Positions 17,803-26,669 of a stretch of 64,000 nucleotides of DNA are shown piece by piece. The stretch's first letter is position 1, and each line of letters begins with the position of its first letter. The notes beneath the pieces were generated by a model that did no database searches, was not told where the DNA came from, and saw nothing but the letters and a program-made list of their open reading frames with translations. This DNA comes from CALGLS01 sp047626155 (GTDB lineage Bacteria; Bacteroidota; Bacteroidia; Chitinophagales; Saprospiraceae). The translations under genes and the position numbers were made by a program. Where the stretch lies: contig JBLHRR010000013.1 in the NCBI GenBank assembly GCA_047626155.1, positions 1-64,000 of the forward strand. Reading direction: 5' to 3'.

Positions 17803-18567
17803 TCAAACATACTCTTTCCTTTGAACATATTTGGCCCAGAAGGCCCGAAGAATAATCCAGCTATGTGCAAAGAGGTTAGGGAAAAAACCATATTGCTTTT
17901 GTAAAATCTGATATCGATCCTTTAAACTCTGTTGATGCCTGTTCTTGGAAATCCCTCCCGTCAGATAATGAGCCAGGATGATATTTGTCTGACTAGTCCT
18001 CCTGCTTTTCTTCAAACACTCGATAACCCAGTTGATATCTGCACTTAAATTATTCATCATGTATTTGGGCACAATTGTTCTCCTTGGCAAGAATCCTTGA
18101 TGACAGACTACCATTCCATAACGCAATGATTTCCAAGTCAGTTGCTTGGGCAATTGTTGAGTCGTACACTCACTACGAGTACCCAAAGCTTCCCGATGTT
18201 CATTGACTAACATAACTTCTCCGTAAAGCACATCCGTATCCTCTTCGCAACAAGCCACCATTTTACGGACCGTATCTTTTGTTGGAATCGTATCTCCTGC
18301 GTTCATAAACCAAATAAAATCTCCGGTTGCCAAATCAATCCCTTTATTCATGGCATCGTATAAACCCTTATCCGGTTCCGAAATCCAACGATCAATTTGT
18401 TCGTCTTTCTTCTGAATGAGCGCTAAGGAACCATCTGTAGAAGCACCATCCACTATGACATATTCAATATTAGGATAGTCCTGTTCAAATACAGACATCA
18501 TGGTCATCTCTAAAAGAGAGGCACTATTATAAACTACGGTAATGATACTGATAGTAGGTTGAGTCAT
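17803..18567 (-). CDS. Family 2 glycosyltransferase
   Basis: 254 residues. The N-terminus ISIITVVYNSASLLEMTMMS and VIVDGASTDGSL form the GT-A nucleotide-binding start; EPDKGLYDAMNKGIDLATGD followed by FMNAGD supplies the donor-site and DxD-like aspartates. This subtype is common in exopolysaccharide or O-antigen synthesis. No neighbouring sugar genes are seen, so the acceptor is unknown. No membrane segment is present. It is separated from the fragmentary upstream and downstream genes and is probably transcribed alone. Confidence 0.88.
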   Translation of the reverse strand: MTQPTISIITVVYNSASLLEMTMMSVFEQDYPNIEYVIVDGASTDGSLALIQKKDEQIDRWISEPDKGLYDAMNKGIDLATGDFIWFMNAGDTIPTKDTVRKMVACCEEDTDVLYGEVMLVNEHREALGTRSECTTQQLPKQLTWKSLRYGMVVCHQGFLPRRTIVPKYMMNNLSADINWVIECLKKSRRTSQTNIILAHYLTGGISKNRHQQSLKDRYQILQKQYGFFPNLFAHSWIILRAFWAKYVQRKEYV

Positions 18568-19106
18568 AGATTTAACATACTGTAAAACAAAAATGGAGTT
18601 TCAAAGAAAGCTGCTAAATAACAATAAAAAATTAACTTATAACAGTTCAAGCTTTTAGATAAAGCTAAACGACTGCAGGGAGAGTGATTTAGCTAAGAGC
18701 TTGAGCGTAAACTGTTATAAATTATTTTTTGTGTAATATTAAAGATCAATAAAAAACCTAAGGATATGGCATATCCCCTTCAAAGATCGAAGATCGCAGG
18801 GAGATATGTCCTATCAGAGGAGGAACAATTCGGAATGCGTTCGGTGTGATTGGTTGTTGTATTTGAGCTGCCGCTATAAACGTGCAGTCAGTGTTGAACT
18901 GTCATACTGAGTGAACGCAGGCAGTCAAACAAGCAAAGACCAACTCCTATTCATCCCGAGCAAGGTACGAGTCGAATTCTATGATACTTGAAATCTACCT
19001 CCAAACTCAGATACCGTTTCTCAAATACCGCGCTGGAACAGTCTCCAACGAATTTCGTAACTATTACTAAAAAGCTTACCTTCGGCCAATAAATTCTTAG
19101 AACACA
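18568..19106. other. Intergenic region holding R1 copy A and a possible relic
   Basis: A 539-bp gap between divergent genes. It holds R1 copy A (18619-18741). Immediately after, at about 18752-18815, is a weaker palindrome (AGGA ... CATATCCCC / GGGAGATATGTCCT) containing GGGAGA that could be a decayed second copy. Nothing else is recognised. Confidence 0.45.
18619..18741 (+). repeat. R1 structured palindromic element, copy A (divergent stem)
   Basis: Left flank AACAATAAAAAATTAAC. The outer stem TTATAACAGTT (18637-18647) pairs perfectly with 18710-18720. The inner stem CAAGCTTTTAG...CTAAA pairs with TTTAGCTAAGAGCTTG. The loop CGACTGCA-GGGAGAGTG ends at 18686, and the right flank is ATTATTTTTTGTGTAATATTA. 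Flanks and loop match the other copies, but the stem sequences are unrelated to theirs. Confidence 0.85.
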
Positions 19107-21665
19107 ATGAACAATACACCTTTCGGAAAATTCGTCCCGCACCTGATAGCTTACGCCATCTTTATGTGCATCTCCTTCGCTTTCTTTTCTCCTTACCTCA
19201 CTCAAGATAAAGCCCTTACCCAATCGGATAATAGCCGGGCTTATGGAATGCAGGGGGAGTCGACCAAAGTTTTTAATGAAACTGGAGACTGGCCACTGTG
19301 GACCAATTCGCAGTTTGGAGGGATGCCAGCCTTTCAGGTCAAGGGGTCTTACGACAATAATGTCAACAAATACCTTTATCGAGCGATGCTTTTATTTCAA
19401 GGCATTGTGGACGTACCCTTTGTCATTCTGATGGCGATGTTCTGTTGTTATCTTTTTCTAATAGTACTTGGCGTGGATTGGCGAATCGGAATAATTGGTG
19501 CTATTGCCTTTGGACTCTCTACTTACTTCTGTGATATAGCTGAAGCAGGGCACTCTACCAAAATGGTAGTGGTAGCCCTGGTACCCGGTTTTTTTGCAGG
19601 AGCAGTGTTGGCTTTCCGGCAACGCTACATCATAGGAGGGGTGCTGTTCGGTATCTTTTTATCCATTGGTATTTTAGCCAACCACGTGCAAATTATTTAT
19701 TACGCCGCCTTATTGCTGATCATTTTAGGAATTATAGAATTGGTGAAAGCCGTTCGAGGAAATACTTTACCCGCTTTCGCTAAATCGGCTGGCGTTCTTG
19801 TTGTAGCAGGATTGTTGGCCGTTCTGTCTAATGCTTCAATGCTTTGGACCACTTATGAATACAGTAAAGAAACCATCCGTGGTAAATCAGAATTGGCCTC
19901 CAACGCAAAAAAAGGAGACGGTCTGGATAAGGAATATATCTGGCAGTGGAGTTATGGGATCAAAGAGTCAATGACATTCTTGGTTCATAATATTAATGGG
20001 GGAGGAGCTTCACACAATATGAGTGGAACGGAATTTCACAAGAGGCAGGCTCCAGGCCAAATTCAGCAATTGACACAACAAGGTTATCCTATTGATGCCG
20101 CGAAAAAAGCGGCAGGACAATCCATTGCTTCCGTCTTCTATTATGGTGATCAACCCTTTGTTGGAACGGCAATTTACTTTGGTGCGGTTATCCTATTTTT
20201 CTTTTTTGTAGGATTAGTGTTGGTCCCTGGGACTGTGAAATGGTGGTTGGCGATTTCGGCCTTCTTCTCCTTGAGTATCGCCTGGGGTGGTAACTTTCCA
20301 CTCAATAATTTTTTAGTGGATTACTTCCCAATGTTTAATAAATTTCGTGCAGTTTCCATGGCATTGGGCCTAACCCATCTTTGTGTTATCGCACTATCTG
20401 TTTTAGGATTGCAGGAACTACTCAATCAAAAAAGATCAACAGCGGATCGACAGAAAGCCATGTATATCGCTTTGGGAATTACCGGAGCATGGTGCCTTTT
20501 TGCCTTGATGTTGAGTGGAGGGGATTTGGGGAACCCGGCGAAAGATGGTCGCTATCCAGCTACTATGCTGGACTTGATTAAAGGGGATCGTGCAAGTATG
20601 ATACAAGCAGATGCTTTTAAAGCATTGGTTTATATTTTGATTTGCGCTGCTTTGGTTTGGGCTTACCTCAAAGGAAAAATCAAAGCTATTGTATTAGTCG
20701 GCCTTGTAGGTTTTTTGGTATTAACAGACAGTTGGTCGGCATCCAAAAGAATCATCTATGCCGAAAAATATGAACAAAAAATAGAAAACCCAAGACAACG
20801 AACAATGGGTGCTGTAGATGAACAGATTCTGAAGACGGAAAAGGATATTCATTATCGGGTACTAGATTTACGAGCTAATCCTTTTACCTCAACAGACGCG
20901 TCTTATTTTCATAAAAGTCTCGGTGGTTATCATGCTGCTAAGCTGATGCGTTATCAGGAAGTAATAGAACGTTACCTCAGTAAGCCTGGTGAAAATATGC
21001 ACATCATTGGCATGCTCAATGGTAAATATATCATCCAAAATCAGGGAGGAACCACTCGGGCAATACCGGTTCCGGAGGCTTTAGGAAATGCCTGGTTTGT
21101 AAATAACTATAAAGTTGTTGAAAATGGAGATGCAGAAATTGCAGCATTGGGATCTTTAAAACCAGCCACTGAAGCCGTTGTTCAAAAACAATATGCTTCC
21201 GCATTGGAAGGTTTACAAATTCAACCTGATCCTTCGGCTACTATAAGTCTGACGAGTTACCACCCTGATAAAATGGCCTACAGTTACAATACCAATTCTG
21301 AACAACTGGTGGTCTTCTCAGAAATTTTTTACCCGCCTTCCAAAGGTTGGAACCTGTATCTTGATGGAACAGATACTAAAGTGGAGATCATCAAAGCCGA
21401 TTATTTGCTTCGTGCAGCACGGCTTCCTGCAGGAAAGCATAGCTTGGAAATGCGCTTTGAACCAAAGTCGTTTTATGTTGGAGAAACGCTGAGTTTGATT
21501 TCTTCCTTGTTGTTGTTATTAGGTGGAATTGGCGGAATATTTCTGTTCTTTAAAAACAATACTATTCCGGATGTCAATCGGTTTGGAGAAGAAGTATTGG
21601 TAGCGCCGAAACAGAAAGTGAAGAAGACGGAATCGACGAAGGCTAAGAAGAAGGGGAAGAAGTAA
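19107..21665 (+). CDS. YfhO-like polytopic membrane protein
   Basis: 852 residues. It begins with a transmembrane segment (FVPHLIAYAIFMCISFAFFSPYL) followed by an extracytoplasmic loop with DNSRAYGMQGESTKVFNETG and WTNSQFGGMPAFQ, the pattern of YfhO-like and other GT-C-type integral membrane proteins. About a dozen hydrophobic segments follow, then a large soluble domain (~600-800), another segment (LSLISSLLLLLGGIGGIFLF) and a Lys-rich cytoplasmic tail (KVKKTESTKAKKKGKK). GT-C-like proteins use lipid-linked sugars to modify envelope polymers; this role is inferred for the present protein. It stands alone. Confidence 0.8.
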   Translation: MNNTPFGKFVPHLIAYAIFMCISFAFFSPYLTQDKALTQSDNSRAYGMQGESTKVFNETGDWPLWTNSQFGGMPAFQVKGSYDNNVNKYLYRAMLLFQGIVDVPFVILMAMFCCYLFLIVLGVDWRIGIIGAIAFGLSTYFCDIAEAGHSTKMVVVALVPGFFAGAVLAFRQRYIIGGVLFGIFLSIGILANHVQIIYYAALLLIILGIIELVKAVRGNTLPAFAKSAGVLVVAGLLAVLSNASMLWTTYEYSKETIRGKSELASNAKKGDGLDKEYIWQWSYGIKESMTFLVHNINGGGASHNMSGTEFHKRQAPGQIQQLTQQGYPIDAAKKAAGQSIASVFYYGDQPFVGTAIYFGAVILFFFFVGLVLVPGTVKWWLAISAFFSLSIAWGGNFPLNNFLVDYFPMFNKFRAVSMALGLTHLCVIALSVLGLQELLNQKRSTADRQKAMYIALGITGAWCLFALMLSGGDLGNPAKDGRYPATMLDLIKGDRASMIQADAFKALVYILICAALVWAYLKGKIKAIVLVGLVGFLVLTDSWSASKRIIYAEKYEQKIENPRQRTMGAVDEQILKTEKDIHYRVLDLRANPFTSTDASYFHKSLGGYHAAKLMRYQEVIERYLSKPGENMHIIGMLNGKYIIQNQGGTTRAIPVPEALGNAWFVNNYKVVENGDAEIAALGSLKPATEAVVQKQYASALEGLQIQPDPSATISLTSYHPDKMAYSYNTNSEQLVVFSEIFYPPSKGWNLYLDGTDTKVEIIKADYLLRAARLPAGKHSLEMRFEPKSFYVGETLSLISSLLLLLGGIGGIFLFFKNNTIPDVNRFGEEVLVAPKQKVKKTESTKAKKKGKK

Positions 21666-21740
21666 GTATATGGCTCTTTTTCTATTTTAATTTAATATTG
21701 AAGAGAATGGTTTACCTTAAGGCGGGACAAAAGTTCCGTC

Positions 21741-22295
21741 TTAAGATAAACTCTCCTTCAAATACTTCACAGCTACGCCGTCTGTAAGCCAAACATTATT
21801 GTCAGAAACGAAAAAGTCAAAACCATCCCGATACATTTCCTCCGCTAACACTTCAAGAATGACGACTTTCCCATGTCGTTTCCCAACGCTGGTAGCCGTG
21901 TCTAAATCCGCACTTAAGTGAACATGATGCCTATTCCTTTTCCCCAAACCTGTAGTAAAAATACTGTCGATGAAACGCTGAGCGGTACCGTGGTATAAAA
22001 TATTAGGAGGTTGCTGTGGCTGATAGCCTAAGTTGATGGAAAGGGAGTGGCCTTGATTGGCTCTGATTCGATTGGTTTCTGAATCTATGGCGTATCGCTT
22101 TTTATTATTGTTAGCGACAATATACTCAAGGGTTTCGCGATCAATGGATTTTCCGTGATCATTCATTTTCTCAAGTAGGGTAGGGATGTTTGTCCAACCC
22201 TGTTCATCTAATTCTATCCCGATTTCCTCGGGCTTATGTCTTAATATATAACGGAGAAATTTTCCTAAGCGGAATAGTTGTTTTTCGTTTTTCAT
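21741..22295 (-). CDS. kptA: RNA 2'-phosphotransferase (KptA/Tpt1)
   Basis: 184 residues, normal for the family. The N-terminal winged-helix part has LRYILRHKPEEIGI (RHKP at 19-22) and GWTNIPTLLEKM. The NAD-binding ADP-ribosyl-transferase fold has LYHGTA (101-104) and RHHVHLSADLDTATSVGKRHG (HHVHLS at 123-128), the catalytic Arg/His set. It removes a 2'-phosphate from RNA with NAD, forming ADP-ribose 1''-2'' cyclic phosphate. In eukaryotes this finishes tRNA splicing; bacteria lack that pathway and the natural substrate is not established. No RNA-repair gene is adjacent. Confidence 0.93.
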   Translation of the reverse strand: MKNEKQLFRLGKFLRYILRHKPEEIGIELDEQGWTNIPTLLEKMNDHGKSIDRETLEYIVANNNKKRYAIDSETNRIRANQGHSLSINLGYQPQQPPNILYHGTAQRFIDSIFTTGLGKRNRHHVHLSADLDTATSVGKRHGKVVILEVLAEEMYRDGFDFFVSDNNVWLTDGVAVKYLKESLS

Positions 22296-22379
22296 GTCAG
22301 AATAACACGAGTTAGTTTTTTATGGTTCCCCAAAAAAAAGAGAATTTCGAACCTTGTAAGTAAAGGAAATTAACGTTGC

Positions 22380-22437
22380 GCTCTCTTTGCGCTCTCTTTG
22401 CGCTCGTTGCGGTAAAAAATAAAATTGGCGGAACGCC
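22380..22437 (-). repeat. R3 repeat, copy 1
   Basis: Three tandem CTCTTTGCG-like units, then GTTGCGGTAAAAAATAAAA and the hairpin TTGGCG-GAA-CGCCAA. Read in reverse complement it has the same layout as 26364-26468 (hairpin TTGGCG-CTC-CGCCAA, T-run, ACCGCAAAG). Confidence 0.6.
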
Positions 22438-22451
22438 AACCCCTCAACCTC

Positions 22452-22841
22452 TCAAACAAAATCCTGATCATCCCACTCTTTACGCAGCTTCTTAAACTCC
22501 CGTAATTCCAACTCATCTTCTGGTAAGGCTAAAGGTTCCGATGGGGCTGCTCCCCGAATTCGCCTCTGTCTGTTCATCTCTTTTTCCATTTCCTCCTCTT
22601 CCCATTTAGAACTCATCTTACCACCAGGTAATCCAAAAACAGATAAGTAATGAATGGCAATACTAATGCCCCAGGGAAGCATCGGGTAAAAGAACCAAAG
22701 GTCTCCATCATAGTTTAGAATATTCATGATGAAGAAAAAGAGAAACAGCGTAAAATAGACCCCAAGGTGGGAATAGAAGCCTTTTTTAGCTCTGACCTTC
22801 TTCTTTGCTTTGCGATAAATTTCTTCTTCAGTATAGCCCAT
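22452..22841 (-). CDS. 2TM-domain small membrane protein
   Basis: 129 residues. EEIYRKAKKKVRAKKGFYSHLGVY, followed by two hydrophobic helices (FTLFLFFFIMNIL, and WFFYPMLPWGISIAIHYLSVFG), matches the Bacteroidota 2TM domain. The charged C-terminus (KWEEEEMEKEMNRQRRIRG) should be cytoplasmic and coiled. 2TM domains are often fused to or encoded beside LytTR or histidine-kinase regulators; none is adjacent here, so no function is assigned. Confidence 0.8.
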   Translation of the reverse strand: MGYTEEEIYRKAKKKVRAKKGFYSHLGVYFTLFLFFFIMNILNYDGDLWFFYPMLPWGISIAIHYLSVFGLPGGKMSSKWEEEEMEKEMNRQRRIRGAAPSEPLALPEDELELREFKKLRKEWDDQDFV

Positions 22842-23017
22842 AAATTGAATAACGTGTGGTGAAATAATAATATAGCGGGTGTAAATTTTTCGTGAAAAAT
22901 CAGAAAATTAAATATAAGCTTTAATATACAAGCTTGTAATATAAATAGATAAACATGATTTCCTTTGGGAAATACAGCTAAAAATGAACGACCATTCAAT
23001 TGCTATTCATCCAAAGA

Positions 23018-23368
23018 CTACCGAAAGCCCCATCTGCCAAGGCTTCCTGTCAAAGTAGCCATTCCACCGACGAGACCACCTATTAGCGCGGTTACCAGTA
23101 TTAGCATTTTACCGTCTACTCCTAATCCTTCTGGAATTTCAGCCATGCGCGCAGATAGAATACCAGCTGATTCCATATCAAGGTAAAAGGCATAACCACC
23201 CCACAAAATTGCAATAGCTAAAAAGCCAGTGAGAAAACTGCCAAAGCCTTTCATTCCAGCTACTCCGCCAATGAGAAAACAAACAATAGTCATAACCCAC
23301 CAAGGGAAGTAAAATTGAGCTAAAGCTGATAGTCCGGCGATGCTTAATAAAGTTAGTATGAATTTCAT
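23018..23368 (-). CDS. Small membrane protein of unknown function
   Basis: 116 residues with about four hydrophobic segments (ILTLLSIAGLSALAQFYF; WWVMTIVCFLIGGVAGM; FLTGFLAIAILWGGYAFYL; LILVTALIGGLVGGMATLTG) and a short polar loop. No family is recognised. It begins 31 bp after the stop of the penicillin-acylase-like gene, so the two are probably one transcript. A role tied to that hydrolase is only a guess. Confidence 0.7.
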   Translation of the reverse strand: MKFILTLLSIAGLSALAQFYFPWWVMTIVCFLIGGVAGMKGFGSFLTGFLAIAILWGGYAFYLDMESAGILSARMAEIPEGLGVDGKMLILVTALIGGLVGGMATLTGSLGRWGFR

Positions 23369-23399
23369 TTTGTAATAGTATTGTTGTAGATAAAATAGT

Positions 23400-25832
23400 T
23401 TATTTCAAATCGATTTGGTATAAAGCTCGTTCTCCCAATTCCTCAGCTTGTTCCACAAACAGGAGTTTATAATAATCTCCATTCGCCCAGTCTTTTATCA
23501 TATTGTCATAATAGATAGAACCAGGATTCCCAGACTGTCCGCCTGGGTAAATACCGAAAGCTTCCAGTTCTTCTCCAAAGGAAACAACCATACGCCAGGA
23601 AGGGCCAAATCCATTTGGGTTCATAGCGTTCAAGGCATTTGGAGAGCCACCGATGGAAATATTTTCAGCACCAAAAAAATGCCCCTGAGTTAAGTGCTTG
23701 ATTTTTACGTTTTGCTGATCGTGCCACAGCAAAGATTCTTTTGCATCCTCTTTTTTTGAAATGTTGGTACACATGATCTTAAAAGCTTTATTGACAACCG
23801 CTTTTGCATTTTCTTTCTCTGGCGTATTCTTAATGTCAAAGAATTCATTGTTGGGAGCATCTGCGAGTAAAGCAATGGTGCGCCATTCTTCTGGTACTAA
23901 AATATCCTTTCCCTTTTTAAGCGCTTCCATCTCATCCCAGGTCATTTTATAAAAAGAATTAAACCATTGTTCAAATAAGACAGGAGCGGTAGAATTTGGA
24001 CTATAGCGATAATCCCATTGGGTGAGTTGTCTCAGATAATCTCGTTCCCACTCATCCAAATTAGTCCGATCGATGAGAGGCAGCATGATTTCCAGTGCTT
24101 CTTTAGCTTTTAATGAAAAAGTATTGCTTTGCAAATCCATCATATCCTTAGGAATGATATTATCCATTTTTTCAAGAAAGCTATTCAGCGCTCGGCCCCG
24201 ATAATCTTCAAATTGACCATTATAATAATAAGGGTAATCTTTTCCCGTAGATCGCTGATTAGCGGAAGCAACAAAACCACGTTTCGGATTTTTCACTTTG
24301 GGGTTGTGCGCCTCAGGTATAAAGCCCTGCCAATCGTTGCTGCTTTTGCTACCATCCTGAATGAAACGCCCTTGGGTATTTCTTTTAATTGGAAAACGAC
24401 CTTGTACCTTCAACGCAATGTCTCCTTCTCTGCTTGCAAAGACAAAATTCTGAGCTGGTACTGCGTATGGTTTTAAAGCTACGGCATAATCGTCATAGTT
24501 TTTGGCTTTGTTTAGGTTGTTGATCACTTCTATTTCAGAAGCTTCCGGTTCGAAATGAGCCATCCAGCGCATGGCGAGATCTTGTTTCGCATGTCCCTTT
24601 GATTCATAAACGACAGGTCCCCAAACAGTATATTTCACGGTATCATATACAACTCCTTGTCCCTTTATTTCATAGCGCTCCACTACTTTATCTACCGCCA
24701 TTAATTTTCCATCATAAAAATAAGATTCCTTCTTGGCCTCTGCCCAGTTAATGGTATACCAATCGAGAACGTCATGAGCGACATTGGTCATTCCCCAAGC
24801 AATATCTTTATTGAAACCGATCATTACACCAGGAACACCCGGAAGGCTTACGCCATATACGTTTAGTCCCGGACTGTGCAGTTGTACTTCATACCAAACA
24901 GAAGGCAAGGTCAACGGCAAATGCGGGTCGTTACAAAGAATGGGGCCTTTTGTGTTGGTTTTGCTACCGGCCACCGCCCAATTATTACTACCAATACCGT
25001 CAGGCATCTGTGTACCTTCTCGGCGGGGTAGTGGAAGCTGGCTAAGAGTTGAGTTTATAATACTGTCTTGTAATTGTTGTTTGAAATTCCATTTAATCTC
25101 CGCTGGAATGACAGGGGATTCTTTTGGATTATTATCTGAGTATAATAAATCAAAAGTTTCCTGTCCGAAATGAGCCAGTGTATTAGTCGCTTCTAAATCC
25201 ATATTTCGGATACAAAGCGTTTGCGCCATGTTTTTCAGCATCAGACTCGTTTTCAGCGGAGTCCATGTTTCAGGGCTATAGTCGAGTAATTTGAATTCAA
25301 CTGGATAATCCTTAGGCTTTAGTTTATTGATATAAGCATTAACCCCGGCGGTATAAGCCTCCAGCTTGGCAAAAGCAGCAGGTGATTCCTTCCAGACTTT
25401 CAAAGTGTTCGTTGCAGCATAGACCATACCCAGCCTTCGTTGATCCTTATCTGTTGATAAAGTAACATCCCCAAATATTTCTGATAATCGCCCTGCAGCT
25501 TTTCTACTGGCTAGGTCCATTTGGAACAAACGATGTTGAGCGGTAATATACCCTTGAGCGAAATATGCATCTTTTTCATTTTGTGCAAAAATGTGAGGGA
25601 CAAGCCGGTCATCGAGGGTAATTTTCACTGGTTCATTTAAACCGGCCAAATCGTAAGATTCGGACGGATATTTTGTTTGCTCTCCATTTTGCCAAAAACC
25701 AGTAAAGGGATTTAAGAGGTTTCCTAAGGGAGGTATGCTAGGGTTTTGAGGATTAGGGCGAATAGAGTTACTTAATAGCCAGATAAGAGCGACGGTTATG
25801 GCAAGACTGAGGAAAAATAGGAAGCTGCGCAT
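23400..25832 (-). CDS. Penicillin-acylase-family (S45) N-terminal nucleophile hydrolase
   Basis: 810 residues. The N-terminus is a membrane anchor or signal (FLFFLSLAITVALIWLLSNS). The alpha-chain segment (DAYFAQGYITAQHRLFQMDL, then GRLSEIFG) is classic S45. Autocleavage is predicted at G281|S282 in GIGSNNWAVAGS, making Ser282 the catalytic N-terminal residue. The beta chain carries CNDPHLPLTLPSVWYEVQL and NKDIAWGMTNVAHDVLDWY. Members hydrolyse amides such as beta-lactam side chains or acyl-homoserine lactones; the substrate cannot be read from sequence. Likely periplasmic. It is first in a pair with a small membrane protein downstream. Confidence 0.93.
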   Translation of the reverse strand: MRSFLFFLSLAITVALIWLLSNSIRPNPQNPSIPPLGNLLNPFTGFWQNGEQTKYPSESYDLAGLNEPVKITLDDRLVPHIFAQNEKDAYFAQGYITAQHRLFQMDLASRKAAGRLSEIFGDVTLSTDKDQRRLGMVYAATNTLKVWKESPAAFAKLEAYTAGVNAYINKLKPKDYPVEFKLLDYSPETWTPLKTSLMLKNMAQTLCIRNMDLEATNTLAHFGQETFDLLYSDNNPKESPVIPAEIKWNFKQQLQDSIINSTLSQLPLPRREGTQMPDGIGSNNWAVAGSKTNTKGPILCNDPHLPLTLPSVWYEVQLHSPGLNVYGVSLPGVPGVMIGFNKDIAWGMTNVAHDVLDWYTINWAEAKKESYFYDGKLMAVDKVVERYEIKGQGVVYDTVKYTVWGPVVYESKGHAKQDLAMRWMAHFEPEASEIEVINNLNKAKNYDDYAVALKPYAVPAQNFVFASREGDIALKVQGRFPIKRNTQGRFIQDGSKSSNDWQGFIPEAHNPKVKNPKRGFVASANQRSTGKDYPYYYNGQFEDYRGRALNSFLEKMDNIIPKDMMDLQSNTFSLKAKEALEIMLPLIDRTNLDEWERDYLRQLTQWDYRYSPNSTAPVLFEQWFNSFYKMTWDEMEALKKGKDILVPEEWRTIALLADAPNNEFFDIKNTPEKENAKAVVNKAFKIMCTNISKKEDAKESLLWHDQQNVKIKHLTQGHFFGAENISIGGSPNALNAMNPNGFGPSWRMVVSFGEELEAFGIYPGGQSGNPGSIYYDNMIKDWANGDYYKLLFVEQAEELGERALYQIDLK

Positions 25833-26205
25833 GTAAGGAAGTTTAGGTTTCTTTTAGTGTGTTTGGCATAGATCAATGCTTTTAGTGGCATCGAATTATG
25901 AATTTTGTATGTATAAATTGACTTCCTTGGTATAGAAAGTACTTTATGTGACAGCAAAATAGGGCAATAAATGGAATTTCCTAAGACTAAACTCTAAAAA
26001 GAACGTGATAGAAAAAAAATAATGCATTTATATCGATTTACGAACTTTTGGCCTTAAATTTGAAAATAGATAGATCATACGACGCGATGTATGTGGAAAA
26101 TTATTAAACAATTTAATTCACTAACTTAGAAACATTCGATTCTGGAGCCTCGTTAAAAGAATAGAGGTGGTTTGGTGGATTTGTGACAGCATTCTTTTTT
26201 ACAAT

Positions 26206-26271
26206 ATGATATATAAGACAGACTTTGTTCTGTTTTTAAAGATAGTTTTTGTGTTTATTTGTTTGGGTTAG
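26206..26271 (+). CDS. Possible 21-residue hydrophobic peptide
   Basis: ATG at 26206, stop TAG at 26269-26271. The peptide (MIYKTDFVLFLKIV, then FVFICLG) is one continuous hydrophobic helix with a short charged start, resembling single-span type I toxins or small membrane proteins. The stop lies 2 bp before the terminator stem. No Shine-Dalgarno is seen, but these are weak throughout the window. An ORF this short can occur by chance in AT-rich DNA. Confidence 0.25.
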   Translation: MIYKTDFVLFLKIVFVFICLG

Positions 26272-26273
26272 AG

Positions 26274-26298
26274 ACCCTTGCTTTTCTAAAGCAAGGGT
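26274..26298 (+). terminator. Strong Rho-independent terminator of the candidate small transcript
   Basis: An 11-bp perfect stem with a TCT loop, followed by TTTTCTTTTTTT. No annotated gene on the plus strand lies upstream within 4 kb, so it must serve a small transcript. Confidence 0.8.
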
Positions 26299-26363
26299 TT
26301 TCTTTTTTTGTATTGGGAGGTAATTTGGGGCAATAAATGATTTCATTTGGTGATAGCCAGTAA

Positions 26364-26468
26364 ATTGGCGCTCCGCCAAGCATATTTTTTTACCGCAAAG
26401 GCGAAAAGAAACGCCATAAAGAAACTTTCCAGGAATTTAATGTTGCGAACCTTTGTGTTTTTGCGGTA
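26364..26468. repeat. R3 repeat, copy 2
   Basis: The hairpin TTGGCG-CTC-CGCCAA is followed by a T-rich spacer and a palindrome whose ends TACCGCAAA (26391-26399) and TTTGCGGTA (26460-26468) pair. Related in reverse complement to 22380-22437. Confidence 0.6.
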
Positions 26469-26616
26469 AGATTGATTCATTCGTTTTGCTCTGCGGCCTC
26501 TGACTGAGTAATCCGGATAAGCTATTTCAGTATTATAATACGATAGTGAGAAGTTGATAATGAAATACGTTAGAAGGGTTGCGCTTAGGTATTCAATTCA
26601 ATTACACATTAAAATA

Positions 26617-26651
26617 AAAAAGCCCGATTGACTTAATCAATCGGGCTTTTT
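26617..26651 (-). terminator. Terminator of the DUF1573 gene
   Basis: AAAAAGCCCGATTG (26617-26630) pairs perfectly with CAATCGGGCTTTTT (26638-26651), 19 bp beyond the minus-strand stop. Confidence 0.88.
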
Positions 26652-26669
26652 ACAAGAAACAAGTGGAAA

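Larger units (their letters stand above)
26055..26298 (+). ncRNA. Candidate small transcript ending in a strong terminator
   Basis: TAAATTTG at 26055-26062 is a perfect -7 box; transcription would start near 26069. The unit contains a hairpin ACAGA-CTTTGT-TCTGT followed by five T, then the terminator ACCCTTGCTTT (26274-26284) / AAAGCAAGGGT (26288-26298) and a long T-run. No known RNA family is recognised. The unit could be a regulatory RNA or an mRNA for the 21-residue hydrophobic peptide at 26206-26271. Confidence 0.45.
25833..26669. other. Large intergenic region with a promoter-terminator unit and an R3 repeat
   Basis: An 837-bp gap. It holds a TAnnTTTG box (26055-26062), a strong plus-strand terminator (26274-26298) with only a 21-residue ORF between, an R3 repeat (26364-26468) and the terminator of the DUF1573 gene. 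The first 220 bp show nothing recognisable. Confidence 0.5.
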
